Source of the DNA: Ashinkailepas kermadecensis
Lineage: Eukaryota; Arthropoda; Thecostraca; Neolepadidae
Direction: 5' to 3'
Length of the DNA: 64,000 nt
NCBI GenBank assembly: GCA_034440615.1
Contig: JAOTOM010004115.1
Location: 150,001-214,000 of the forward strand
Shown here: positions 12,333-23,656 of the stretch, in pieces
How the letters are laid out: each line of letters opens with the position of its first letter
Numbering within the stretch: position 1 is the stretch's first letter
The notes under the pieces: generated by a model
What the model was told of the DNA's origin: nothing
What the model saw: the letters and a program-made list of their open reading frames with translations, nothing else
Databases searched by the model: none
Translations under genes and position numbers: made by a program

Positions 12333-12490
12333 GGGGACGAGTGGTCTAGGGGTAAGATGCTCGTCTCGCAATCGAAAGATTGTGGGTTCGAGTCTCACCT
12401 GTCGCTACTCTTCGCCCGCGACCAGTCGGCGTGAGAGATTGGCGACGCTATATGACTCAACGGTCGACGTGTCTTAAAACCAATAACCAA
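12333..12490 (+). mobile_element. tRNA-derived SINE, family 1
   Basis: A 158-bp element. The head is tRNA-like, with an A box (TGGTCTAGGGG), a small hairpin AATCGAAAGATT in the anticodon-arm position and a B box (GGTTCGAGTCTC). The body carries TCGCTACTCTTCGCCCGCGACC. The tail is GGTCGACGTGTCTTAAAACC followed by AATAACC. It is flanked by perfect 14-bp direct repeats and closely matches the copy at 44110-44271. Such SINEs are transcribed by RNA polymerase III and moved by a partner LINE. The tail resembles the LINE-type tails at 28525, 34440 and 63527. It sits exactly between two unrelated minisatellites. Confidence 0.92.
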
Positions 12491-12504
12491 CCCATCTCCA
12501 CACT
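12491..12504. repeat. Target-site duplication, right copy
   Basis: Perfect copy of 12319-12332. Confidence 0.93.
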
Positions 12505-12582
12505 CTAGTCGCGCCAACAGCCCGGTTACCACCGAACCCACTCGGCCACATCGCTGACCGCGTCCTATGAAGCCGGGAAACC

Positions 12583-14545
12583 TCTCGCCACTGTGAGTGG
12601 GTCACCAGTGGGGACTGTGAGCTCGCCACTGTGAGCGGGTCACCAGTGGGGACTGTGAGCTCGCCACTGTGAGCGGGCCACCAGTGGGGACTGTGAGCTC
12701 GCCACTGTGAGCGGGCCACCAGTGGGGACTGTGAGCTCGCCACTGTGAGTGGGTCACCAGTGGGGACTGTGAGCTCGCCACTGTGAGCTCGCCACTGTGA
12801 GCGGGTCACCAGTGGGGACTGTGAGCTCGCCACTGTGAGCGGGTCACCAGTGGGGACTGTGAGCTCGCCACTGTGAGCGGGCCACCAGTGGGGACTGTGA
12901 GCTCGCCACTGTGAGCGGGTCACCAGTGGGGACTGTGAGCTCGCCACTGTGAGCGGGTCACCAGTGGGGACTGTGAGCTCGCCACTGTGAGCGGGCCACC
13001 AGTGGGGACTGTGAGCTCGCCACTGTGAGCGGGCCACCAGTGGGGACTGTGAGCTCGCCACTGTGAGCTCGCCACTGTGAGCGGGTCACCAGTGGGGACT
13101 GTGAGCTCGCCACTGTGAGCGGGTCACCAGTGGGGACTGTGAGCTCGCCACTGTGAGCGGGTCACCAGTGGGGACTGTGAGCTCGCCACTGTGAGCGGGT
13201 CACCAGTGGGGACTGTGAGCTCGCCACTGTGAGCGGGTCACCAGTGGGGACTGTGAGCTCGCCACTGTGAGCGGGCCACCAGTGGGGACTGTGAGCTCGC
13301 CACTGTGAGCGGGTCACCAGTGGGGACTGTGAGCTCGCCACTGTGAGCGGGTCACCAGTGGGGACTGTGAGCTCGCCACTGTGAGCGGGCCACCAGTGGG
13401 GACTGTGAGCTCGCCACTGTGAGCGGGTCACCAGTGGGGACTGTGAGCTCGCCACTGTGAGCGGGTCACCAGTGGGGACTGTGAGCTCGCCACAGTGAGC
13501 GGGTCACCAGTGGGGGACTGTGAGCTCGCCACTGTGAGCGGGTCACCAGTGGGGACTGTGAGCTCGCCACTGTGAGCGGGTCACCAGTGGGGACTGTGAG
13601 CTCGCCACTGTGAGCGGGTCACCAGTGGGGACTGTGAGCTCGCCACTGTGAGCGGGCCACCAGTGGGGACTGTGAGCTCGCCACTGTGAGCGGGTCACCA
13701 GTGGGGACTGTGAGCTCGCCACTGTGAGCGGGCCACCAGTGGGGACTGTGAGCTCGCCACTGTGAGCGGGTCACCAGTGGGGACTGTGAGCTCGCCACTG
13801 TGAGCGGGCCACCAGTGGGGACTGTGAGCTCGCCACTGTGAGTGGGTCACCAGTGGGGACTGTGAGCTCGCCACTGTGAGCTCGCCACTGTGAGCGGGTC
13901 ACCAGTGGGGACTGTGAGCTCGCCACTGTGAGCGGGTCACCAGTGGGGACTGTGAGCTCGCCACTGTGAGCGGGTCACCAGTGGGGACTGTGAGCTCGCC
14001 ACTGTGAGCGGGCCACCAGTGGGGACTGTGAGCTCGCCACTGTGAGCTCGCCACTGTGAGCGGGTCACCAGTGGGGACTGTGAGCTCGCCACTGTGAGCG
14101 GGTCACCAGTGGGGACTGTGAGCTCGCCACTGTGAGCGGGCCACCAGTGGGGACTGTGAGCTCGCCACTGTGAGCTCGCCACTGTGAGCGGGTCACCAGT
14201 GGGGACTGTGAGCTCGCCACTGTGAGCGGGTCACCAGTGGGGACTGTGAGCTCGCCACTGTGAGCGGGTCACCAGTGGGAACTGTGAGCTCGCCACTGTG
14301 AGCGGGTCACCAGTGGGGACTGTGAGCTCGCCACTGTGAGCGGGCCACCAGTGGGGACTGTGAGCTCGCCACTGTGAGCGGGCCACCAGTGGGGACTGTG
14401 AGCTCGCCACTGTGAGCTCGCCACTGTGAGCGGGTCACCAGTGGGGACTGTGAGCTCGCCACTGTGAGCGGGCCACCAGTGGGGACTGTGAGCTCGCCAC
14501 TGTGAGCTCGCCACTGTGAGCGGGCCACCAGTGGGGACTGTGAGC
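12583..14545. repeat. 38-bp minisatellite, about 50 copies
   Basis: Units contain GTGAGCTCGCCACTGTGAGC and GGGTCACCAGTGGGGACT, with the inverted repeat CCACTG...CAGTGG in each. Two binary variants, GGGTCACC and GGGCCACC, are mixed along the array. Several units carry an extra 14-bp GTGAGCTCGCCACT duplication. Homogeneity is very high, which implies recent expansion or conversion. Confidence 0.98.
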
Positions 14546-14756
14546 GGCCTGCACGTCGCTGGCTGCCTCCCGAGGCACGCTGCCGGCTGATCGAGGCCGG
14601 GTCAATGCCACGCCTGGTCGGCTGACCCCAGCGCGAGCGGCCCGTTGTCCGGCGCGGCCTGCAGTGACTCGGTTATCTTCCCACTGACACGTGTCACGCG
14701 CCGACACGCACGGCTGGACTGGCGTGACGAGTGGCGTGACGACATGTCAGCGGTGC

Positions 14757-16594
14757 CGCACAGCAGCCCCAGCCGCAGCTGGCCGTGCCGGACCCCGGGC
14801 ACTGAGACCAGCCGAGGAAGCCCCAGCTGCAGCTGGCCGTGCCGGACCCCGGGCACTGAGACCAGCCGAGGAAGCCCCAGCTGCAGCTGGCCGTGCCGGA
14901 CCCCGGGCACTGAGACCAGCCGAGGCAGCCCCAGCCGCAGCTGGCCGTGCCGGACCCCGGGCACTGAGACCAGCCGAGGCAGCCCCAGCTGCAGCTGGCC
15001 GTGCTGGACCCCGGGTACTGAGACCAGCCGAGGCAGCCCCAGCTGCAGCTGGCCGTGCCGGACCCCGGGTACTGAGACCAGCCGAGGCAGCCCCAGCTGC
15101 AGCTGGCCGTGCTGGACCCCGGGTACTGAGACCAGCCGAGGCAGCCTCAGCTGCAGCTGGCCGTGCCGGACCCCGGGCACTGAGACCAGCCGAGGAAGCC
15201 CCAGCTGCAGCTGGCCGTGCCGGACCCCGGGTACTGAGACCAGCCGAGGCAGCCCCAGCTGCAGCTGGCCGTGCCGGACCCCGGGTACTGAGACCAGCCG
15301 AGGAAGCCCCAGCTGCAGCTGGCCGTGCCGGACCCCGGGTACCGAGACCAGCCGAGGCAGCCCCAGCTGCAGCTGGCCGTGCCGGACCCCGGGTACCGAG
15401 ACCAGCCGAGGAAGCCCCAGCTGCAGCTGGCCGTGCCGGACCCCGGGTACTGAGACCAGCCGAGGAAGCCCCAGCTGCAGCTGGCCGTGCCGGACCCTGG
15501 GCACTGAGACCAGCCGAGGAAGCCCCAGCTGCAGCTGGCCGTGCCGGACCCCGGGCACTGAGACCAGCCGAGGAAGCCCCAGCTGCAGCTGGCCGTGCCG
15601 GACCCCGGGCACTGAGACCAGCCGAGGCAGCCCCAGCTGCAGCTGGCCGTGCCGGACCCCGGGCACTGAGACCAGCCGAGGAAGCCCCAGCTGCAGCTGG
15701 CCGTGCCGGACCCCGGGCACTGAGACCAGCCGAGGAAGCCCCAGCTGCAGCGGCCGTGCCGGACCCCGGGTACCGAGACCAGCCGAGGCAGCCCCAGCTG
15801 CAGCTGGCCGTGCCGGACCCCGGGTACCGAGACCAGCCGAGGAAGCCCCAGCTGCAGCTGGCCGTGCCGGACCCCGGGTACTGAGACCAGCCGAGGAAGC
15901 CCCAGCTGCAGCTGGCCGTGCCGGACCCTGGGCACTGAGACCAGCCGAGGAAGCCCCAGCTGCAGCTGGCCGTGCCGGACCCCGGGCACTGAGACCAGCC
16001 GAGGAAGCCCCAGCTGCAGCTGGCCGTGCCGGACCCCGGGCACTGAGACCAGCCGAGGCAGCCCCAGCTGCAGCTGGCCGTGCCGGACCCCGGGCACTGA
16101 GACCAGCCGAGGAAGCCCCAGCTGCAGCTGGCCGTGCCGGACCCCGGGTACTGAGACCAGCCGAGGCAGCCCCAGCTGCAGCTGGCCGTGCCGGACCCCG
16201 GGTACTGAGACCAGCCGAGGAAGCCCCAGCTGCAGCTGGCCGTGCCGGACCCCGGGTACCGAGACCAGCCGAGGAAGCCCCAGCTGCAGCTGGCCGTGCC
16301 GGACCCCGGGTACTGAGACCAGCCGAGGCAGCCCCAGCTGCAGCTGGCCGTGCCGGACCCCGGGTACTGAGACCAGCCGAGGAAGCCCCAGCTGCAGCTG
16401 GCCGTGCCGGACCCCGGGTACTGAGACCAGCCGAGGCAGCCCCAGCTGCAGCTGGCCGTGCCGGACCCCGGGTACTGAGACCAGCCGAGGAAGCCCCAGC
16501 TGCAGCTGGCCGTGCCGGACCCCGGGTACTGAGACCAGCCGAGGAAGCCCCAGCTGCAGCTGGCCGTGCCGGACCCCGGGCACTGAGACCAGCT
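14757..16594. repeat. 54-bp minisatellite with 14-bp palindrome, about 34 copies
   Basis: Each unit contains the perfect palindrome CCAGCTGCAGCTGG and the module CCGTGCCGGACCCCGGG. Variable positions are GGAAG/GGCAG, GGGTACTG/GGGCACTG and TACTG/TACCG. A single 3-bp deletion at about 15750 separates two halves. The block 15340-15740 is closely repeated at 15770-16110 with the same variant order, so a segmental duplication occurred inside the array. The unit is 18 codons, so several frames are open on both strands for more than 600 codons. None is a credible gene. Confidence 0.97.
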
Positions 16595-17228
16595 GGGAAC
16601 ACTAGCCACCCGATTCGGCAGGCGTAGGCCTCTGGCGGATACTGTGAAAGCATTAGGAGGAATACAGATCAATATCATCATTATAGCCCCAGGGGAATTA
16701 ATAGTTTTTCGATGCACAATGATAGAAACGATTTAAGTGAGGCCAACAACGCTCAGATTTTATATTATGTTTTATTCATGGTTATTCGGTTACTAAGAAT
16801 AATATATCCAGTTACAGTGTACAGTTATTAAGAGTAACAGTTCTTCTACATCTATGACAAGGCGTCGAATGGTTTTCGGTGCCCTGTCCATCTGTTCTCA
16901 CACACCCATATGTGAACCATTGACCGCTGGCCATGCACGTGGGACGTGTAAGGTCATACAGTTAAGTTCCATTGCAATCGCCACCATTGCGCGCCTCTGG
17001 CAAGTGCATACGAGTGCTAATCAGGCATTCAAGCAAATAGTGCAGTTATTTCTGCTGCGGTGTGCTGTGATCTTTGTTGGATGCAGTATGACTCACGCCT
17101 ATTTTCCTTTTTATTGGACTAGTGGTCTGTTGTCCGACAACCTCATCCGTTGTGGTGTTAGCACGTTGGCCTTAGCACCAAGGCCAACCTGAGCTGCTCC
17201 GCGACGAGACAACACATAGCGACGACAC
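16595..17228. other. Unique spacer
   Basis: AT-rich flank of the 54-bp array. Only short frames are present and nothing was recognised. Confidence 0.4.
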
Positions 17229-17363
17229 ATAAACAGCTGGCAACGGCATAAACAACAGCTGGCAACGGCATAAACAACAGCTGGCAACGGCGTAAACAAC
17301 AGCTGGCAACGGCATAAACAACAGCTGGCAACGGCATAAACAACAGATAGCAACGCTATAAAT
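17229..17363. repeat. 22-bp tandem repeat, about 6 copies
   Basis: Units are CTGGCAACGGCATAAACAAC plus AG, and one copy reads GGCGTAAAC. CAGCTG forms across the junction. Confidence 0.95.
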
Positions 17364-17934
17364 ACGAGTGAGCGTGAATCGAGTGTAGCTCAAAACGGTT
17401 TCCCACCGCTTTCCACCCACTTCTAGTACTGGTCTGCGCGTGCCTCTCTGACGTCCAGCTCTCCTTGGGTTTGCGTTATCAGCAAACGGACTTGCTCCCA
17501 AGAAGCTCGGGCGTTGTGTCACAGGACAGGAAACATGAGGTGTTCAGTTCCGGCCGGGTGGCACTCCAAATATGGAAGCTGGTGTCGATTGTCCAATGTC
17601 CATCCCCCGACCAATGTGCATCCCTTGGTAACTACTCAGACGCAGCGCCGATCTCGCATCAAGCCCGATAATTATGGCCACCAACCTGTACCTGGGCATC
17701 CCCTTTCCCTCGTGAAGCATGACTAACCTCCTCCCCTCCCAATAAAACAGTATGCGCAGGGTATCGCACGTTGCATTTGTGGCTCCAAGGCTTTAGCCCC
17801 TCTCATGAAAGCCTACAAATTCTTCTGGAGTAGATTTTTGTGGAACTGAGCCATGCAAGACGAGAAAATATTGTTATTTTATGCTTCTCATTCACCAGGC
17901 TCTTTGTTGAACATTGCCATGGTCTTGATACAGT
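17364..17934. other. Unique spacer
   Basis: No gene, repeat or RNA recognised. Confidence 0.4.
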
Positions 17935-18680
17935 GTCAGCGCCAGGACGCCATAACTGTCGTAGAAGGTAGCAGAGCCAGGCTGACATAGCTTCCCTGGG
18001 AGGTGGCAGCGCCAGGCTGGCATAGCTTCCCTTGAAGGCAGCAGCGCTGGGGTGGCATTACTCCCAAAGTACGTGGCAACGCCAAGCTGACATAATTGTC
18101 GTAGAAAGTTGAAGAGCCAAGCTGACATCCCCTGGAAGGTGGCAAAGCCAGGCTGACATGACTCCCTTGGGAGGTGGCAGGGCCAGGTTGACATGACTCC
18201 CCAGGGAGGTGGCAGGGCCAGGTTGACATGACTCCCTAGGGAGGTGGCAGGGCCAGGTTGACATGACTCCCTAGGGAGGTGGCAGGGCCAGGTTGACATG
18301 ACTCCCTAGGGAGGTGGCAGGGCCAGGTTGACATGACTCCCCAGGAGGTGGCAGGGCCAGGTTGACATGACTCCCCAGGGAGGTGACAGGGCCAGGTTGA
18401 CATGACTCCCTAGGAAGGTGGCAGGGCCAGGTTGACATGACTCCCAGGGAGGTGGCAGGGCCAGGTTGACATGACTCCCCAGTGAGGTGGCAGGGCCAGG
18501 TTGACATGACTCCCAGGAGGTCGCAGGGCCAGGTTGACATGACTCCCTAGGGAGGTGGCAGGGCCAGGTTGACATGACTCCCTAGGGAGGTGGCAGGGCC
18601 AGGTTGACATGACTCCCTAGGGAGGTGGCAGGGCCAGGTTGACATGACTCCCTAGGGAGGTGGCAGGGCCAGGTTAACAT
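17935..18680. repeat. 35-bp minisatellite with a decayed 5' edge
   Basis: About 20 units built on GGAGGTGGCAGGGCCAGGTT and GACATGACTCCCTAGG. TCCCTAGGGA is a 10-base palindrome spanning unit junctions. The first six or so units (17935-18180) are strongly diverged and the rest nearly identical, so growth was polarised toward the right. Confidence 0.95.
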
Positions 18681-19587
18681 GAGGCACTGGGGTGGGTGCG
18701 GCATTGGGCGATTGGGCAATAACCGGCTGTGTTGACAGAACCGCCGCAGGTTCGCCGCACTGAACCGACGTCATTTGACGCGTGTGGCGCCAAACTGCTC
18801 GCGGCGCTATGTATTGATTTTGGCTGGCCTGGTGGTCACGTTCTGCTCGGCTCTCGTCAACCGTTGACTGGTGGTGACGGCTGCGGTGAGCTGGTTTGTG
18901 GACTGGCTAATACCTAATGGTGTGTTTCCGTCCTGTTTAGCGGCCGTGCCCATTTGTTGTTCAACGCCTGTTATCTGCAATGCCCCGGCCAGGATTAATT
19001 TATAATACTTATCTCTGACATGGACATCCTGCGATTGTTGGCAGTTGGTCTGTTCTGAAACAGATCAGCACTTCAATCATGGGCTTTTTGGCATCTGGGA
19101 CTAAAACCAAGATGGTGTCGCCTGTACAGCATAGCATCATCTTTATAACAGGGCCAGGATATCTTCAGAGGTACAAACCTTTCTCTCGGTGAAACAGACA
19201 TGCGAAAATTGAAGTTTCACTTCACTCTAATAGAAAATGATAACCATGTAAAACGTGTGGAAGTGGGAACACCAATTGATTGCAAATTGTGCACAAATGA
19301 CACCAAGCCACAGTGCTGAAAATGTTTCATGCAGTGTAGTCTGGCTGACGCCTGTCCCTTGTCCCTGATTCTTCTGTCAGTGTTTGATCGCTGGTCTATC
19401 CAGTGTCAGCATCTGATCCCTGATCCTTGGCCATTTCATGGTGTAGTCATCCATCCCCGGTCTTCTTCCGGGCTTTTGCAGAACGAGACTCACTCTTCGT
19501 TCGCCTCACTGACCCGTCCGTCTAGCTGGTTGGGTTGTCCTATTGACCTGACCGCCCGGTAGCCCTGCTGTTCGACTGTGGCTGTTC
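18681..19587. other. Unique spacer
   Basis: No supported gene. Short open frames lack motifs or plausible splice borders. Confidence 0.4.
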
Positions 19588-19772
19588 ACCCGTCTGCCCT
19601 GCTCTGACCCGTCTGCCCTGCTCTGACCCGTCTGCCCTGCTCTGACCCGTCTGCCCTGCTCTGACCCGTCTACCCTGCTCTGACCCGTCTGCCCTGGTCT
19701 GACTCGTCTGACCCGTCTGTCCAGCTATGACCCGTCTGCCCTACTCTGACCCGTCTGCCCTGCTGGTCGGCG
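19588..19772. repeat. 19-bp tandem repeat, about 9 copies
   Basis: Copies of CTCTGACCCGTCTGCCCTG with local substitutions and short insertions. Confidence 0.95.
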
Positions 19773-20047
19773 GCGGCGGTGGCGCCTCGACTGGCGGTTT
19801 GTTCCAGCTGACTGACCTGGCCTGACCTGATCTGGCCAGGCTCACTGGTCACCGATGGTGCCATTTCCCGGCGGCGGTGGAAGCGGGACAGTCAGGGGCG
19901 GTGCGTGTGACTCACCGTGCGTCCCCAGCCGCCTCCCCTCGGATGGCGCTCCCGCCGGCGGGAGCGCCGGCGCGCCCGCCCGTTCGCCGGAGTACTGCCC
20001 GCCTATCGATTATTCAAAGCGAAACCGGCGCCGGCTGGCACGCGGTC

Positions 20048-20590
20048 GCTGACAGAGGCTCGCTCGGTCTGTGGCGGAGGTTCGCTCGGTCTGTGGCTGG
20101 GGATCGCTCGGTCTGTGGCGGAGGCTCGCTTGGTCTGTGGCTGTGCCTCGCTTGGTCTGTGGCGGAGGGTCGCTCGGTCTGTGGCTGAGGCTCGCTCGGT
20201 CTGTGGCGGAGGCTCGCTTGGTCTGTGGCTGTTCCTCGCTTGGTCTGTGGTTGAGGCTCGCTCGGTCTGTGGCGGAGGCTCGCTTGGTCTGTGGCTGTTC
20301 CTCGCTTGGTCTGTGGCTGAGGCTCGCTCGGTCTGTGGCGGAGGCTCGCTCGGTCTGTGGCGGAGGCTCGCTTGGTCTGTGGCTGGACCTCGCTTGGTCT
20401 GTGGCGGAGGCTCGCTGGGTCTGTGGCTGAGGTTCGCTCGGTCTGTGACAGAAGCTCGCTCGGCTCGCTCGGTCTGTGACAGAGGTTCGCTCGGTTTGTG
20501 ACAGAGGCTCGCTCGGTCTGTGACAGAGGCTCGCTCGGTCTGTGACAGAGGCTCGATCGGTCTGTGACAGGTTTGCTCGGTCTGTGGCTG
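20048..20590. repeat. 22-bp minisatellite, about 24 copies
   Basis: Units follow GAGGCTCGCTCGGTCTGTGG, with binary variants CGCTCGG/CGCTTGG and GCGGAG/GCTGAG/ACAGAG. The ACAGAG variant is confined to the right end. Confidence 0.96.
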
Positions 20591-21094
20591 ACAGTGGCTT
20601 GGTTTAAGACCGAGGCCTGTTGTTGGACTTACTGTCACTGTTAGTCACCAGCTGACGTGTGACCCGGCGTCCAGACACCGGACTAACAGGTCAGGGTGCG
20701 GGCGGGTCCAGGGGCGCCTCAGCACCGGAACCGGCCGGAACTGGTTGGGGAGAAATCGGAGGGCACTCGATATGACGTGGCTGGCGGCCAGCTGACTGGA
20801 CTGAAAGTGGGCCGCCGCTCGTGGCCCGTGCGTGATTCATCGCTGCACTGGGAGTCCGCCGGCGCACTTCCTTCGACTCAGGCATCGATAATTCCGGCTC
20901 CCCCAGGCTCCCTCGGGCCCCATCCGGCGCGCGGTGAACCTGAGGAGCGAAACAGATTGACCGAATCAATATTTCCCATCATCATCCAATCACCCAGCCT
21001 CTTTCATGTTTTCTTGCCATTTTCCTATTTTTGTTATTATTCCATCCTTTTTTCATCCTTTTTCTGTGCTACTACCACCTCTCTGACTACCTTT
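20591..21094. other. GC-rich to T-rich transition, no gene
   Basis: CpG-rich sequence up to about 20940, then pyrimidine-rich sequence leading into the microsatellite. No exon could be supported. Confidence 0.4.
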
Positions 21095-21600
<506 letters not shown>

Positions 21601-22154
21601 TATGTCCCTCTCTCCCTTCCTCCCCATCTCTCTCCCTATATACCTTGACTCTATCGTAGCATCCTGTTACTAGCTCCCCAGTTGCCAACAGAGGCTCAGG
21701 AGATGTTGGAAAGAATCCTCCCTCATCAGGAAAACATGGTCCAACAGTCTCGGCTCGGGAGACCTGGATCAACAACGGTGCTCGCTTTTAATCGCTCTTG
21801 GAGACCAGAGAGATGGCTGTCCCGGGGCGGTTGGAGCCGAACTCGCTGTGGGTGCCATCTGACCATCGATCTCCTACGCCATCCACCGTACGGCAGCTGG
21901 TCTAACGATTTCTGGCCTGACGCGACTGGGGGAGGGGAGGGACGCCGAGCGGCCGCGTTGTTGTCGATATCTGTCCAGTTGTATAGTGCGACGCCCTCTC
22001 GGAAGGTTATTGGTACGTGGTTATTGGGCTTTCCTGAGGCCAGCAGAGCATAGTCTGGCGGCCATTGGTCGTCTCCGAAGCCAGTTGGCGCTAGTTTGAC
22101 CGTTGTTTCGTACTCTCTGGATTCTACTGGCGGCCACTTTGAAATTACTTTGCA
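21601..22154. other. Unique spacer
   Basis: A 123-codon plus-strand frame (21682-22053) has no recognisable domain and was not called. Confidence 0.35.
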
Positions 22155-22332
22155 CCGCTCCGGTGGTCATTGGTCTACTCCTAGACCAGCCTAGGCCGCT
22201 CCGGCGGTCATTACTCTACTCCTAGACAAGTCTGGGCTACTCCGGCTGTCATTACTCTACTAGACAAGTCTGGGCTGCTCCGGTGGTCATTACTCAACTC
22301 CTGGACAAGTCTGGGCCCGTCCAGCAGTCAGT
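22155..22332. repeat. About 42-bp degenerate repeat, 4 copies
   Basis: Copies share GTCATTACTCTACTCCTAGA and CAAGTCTGGGC, with a deletion in the third copy. Confidence 0.8.
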
Positions 22333-22729
22333 GGATCTTTTGAGGCCAGCAGGCGGTGACCCGGCGTCGGTCACTGCCACGAGGGGCGAGTGAACATCGC
22401 CGAGGGTGCATCAACACGTGGCACGCTCCGACCGTGCCCGGTGCAGTCTGAGAGGATTCGCAGAACCCTGCTCGCAACCGGGGCCATCTTTTCCCAGTCG
22501 TCCAGAGTTGTGAGCCTGCAGGAGGCCGCTTCCAGTGGTATATATAGTTGCCCCCCCCCCCCACAAAGAGGGGGGGCTTTTTGTTATATATTAAGCTTGC
22601 AGCCGCCACTGCCAAGGGGACCAGGCTTCCAGTGGTATATAGCTTCTGAATGCGGTTCGCGAATTTGGCCGCGCAGGAGCGCTACCTATGATGGCGGAGC
22701 AGCTGCTGAAGCTGAAGCTGTCAACTTGA

Positions 22730-22995
22730 GCGTGCTGTCGGTGCAGCGCTGGTCGTTGGTCCATACCCCCGGGAGAACAGCGTGCTGTCGGTGCAGGGCT
22801 TGGCGGTGTCCGTCTCTGCCCCTCGGGAAACGGCGTGCTGTTGGTGCAGGGCTGGGCAGTGGTCTGTGGCCGGGATAACAGCGTGCTGTTGGTGCAGGGC
22901 TAGTCTGTGTCCGTCTGTGCCCCGGGAGAACAGCGTGCTGTTAGTTCGGGACTGGGTGGTGTCCATCTCCCGTCTGTGCCGCGGGAGAACACCAG
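22730..22995. repeat. Degenerate repeat on AGCGTGCTGTTGGTGCAGGG
   Basis: Five or so imperfect copies of a 45-65 bp unit, each with GCGTGCTGT(T/C)GGTGCAG and usually a GGGAGAACA or GGGATAACA word. Confidence 0.75.
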
Positions 22996-23089
22996 TTGCC
23001 ACTAGTACTGCTGTGAAAACGGACACATGGAGTGGAAGTGTACAAATCCGAGTAACGTTCCCACATACAAAGGCTCAACTCAAATTTTT

Positions 23090-23290
23090 TTAATCGGCTC
23101 ACATTTGACTCATAGATCTTGAGATCCGATTCAACTCATGATTCACAGCAGGTCAAAATTATTTGATTCGACTCAATTCAGACTCAGAGCTACAGAGATC
23201 CGATTCAACTCACGACTCAAACATAAATTTGAATCGATTCAGATCCGACTCCATGGTATCAGACTCATCAGCCATATGATTTTGTGTGCA
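23090..23290. repeat. GATTCAACTCACGACTCA motif block, left
   Basis: Diffuse repetition of GATTCAACTCACGACTCA and related words (GATCCGATTCAACTCATG). The same family recurs at 25410-25615 in the same orientation. Many words overlap the AP-1-like half site GACTCA. Confidence 0.75.
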
Positions 23291-23300
23291 CTGCCACACA

Positions 23301-23302
<2 letters not shown>

Positions 23303-23384
<82 letters not shown>

Positions 23385-23399
23385 ATATATATATATATA

Positions 23400-23466
<67 letters not shown>
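23303..23466. repeat. (TA)n microsatellite
   Basis: Long TA tract interrupted by ATAATATAAT. It abuts the inverted-repeat element at 23467. Confidence 0.98.
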
Positions 23467-23471
<5 letters not shown>

Positions 23472-23656
23472 GTGAGGTGAAAACAAAGTTATAGCAAAAA
23501 TAATTTATTTGACAGACAGTTTGATGTCAACTCATCTTCATCTGTCTAATTAAAGAAGGGAATCAGTATTTATTCACACTAACGAAGATGCTCCAACATC
23601 GAAACATCTGTTGGATATATTATTTTTGCTATAACTTTGTTTTCACCTCACATTAT
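23467..23656. mobile_element. 190-bp inverted-repeat element with hammerhead-like arms
   Basis: Perfect 38-bp terminal inverted repeats (23467-23504 and 23619-23656) start ATAATGTGAGGTGAAAAC. Inside, both arms continue as diverged inverted copies. The right arm (plus) reads CTAACGA, GATG-CTCCAA-CATC, GAAAC at 23579-23605. The left arm (minus, about 23544-23511) reads CAGATGA, GATG-AGTTGA-CATC, AAAC. These resemble the hammerhead core CUGANGA, stem II, GAAA, with one core change in each arm. Such ribozymes are known in Penelope-like and related retroelements. It could instead be an ordinary TIR element (MITE) inserted at TA. No protein is encoded. Confidence 0.75.

Noticed and set aside
12333..12410. 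Functional tRNA gene
   Set aside because: A and B boxes are present but the acceptor stem does not pair. The head is joined to a SINE body and tail with target duplications.
12583..14545. CRISPR-like regular array
   Set aside because: Units are contiguous with no unique spacers, there are no cas genes, and the DNA is animal-type. The same applies to the 44-bp and 46-bp arrays.
14602..16717. Several frames of about 400-680 codons on both strands
   Set aside because: The 54-bp unit is a multiple of three and stop-free in several frames. Mutually overlapping frames cannot all be genes and none has coding-biased variation that I can see.
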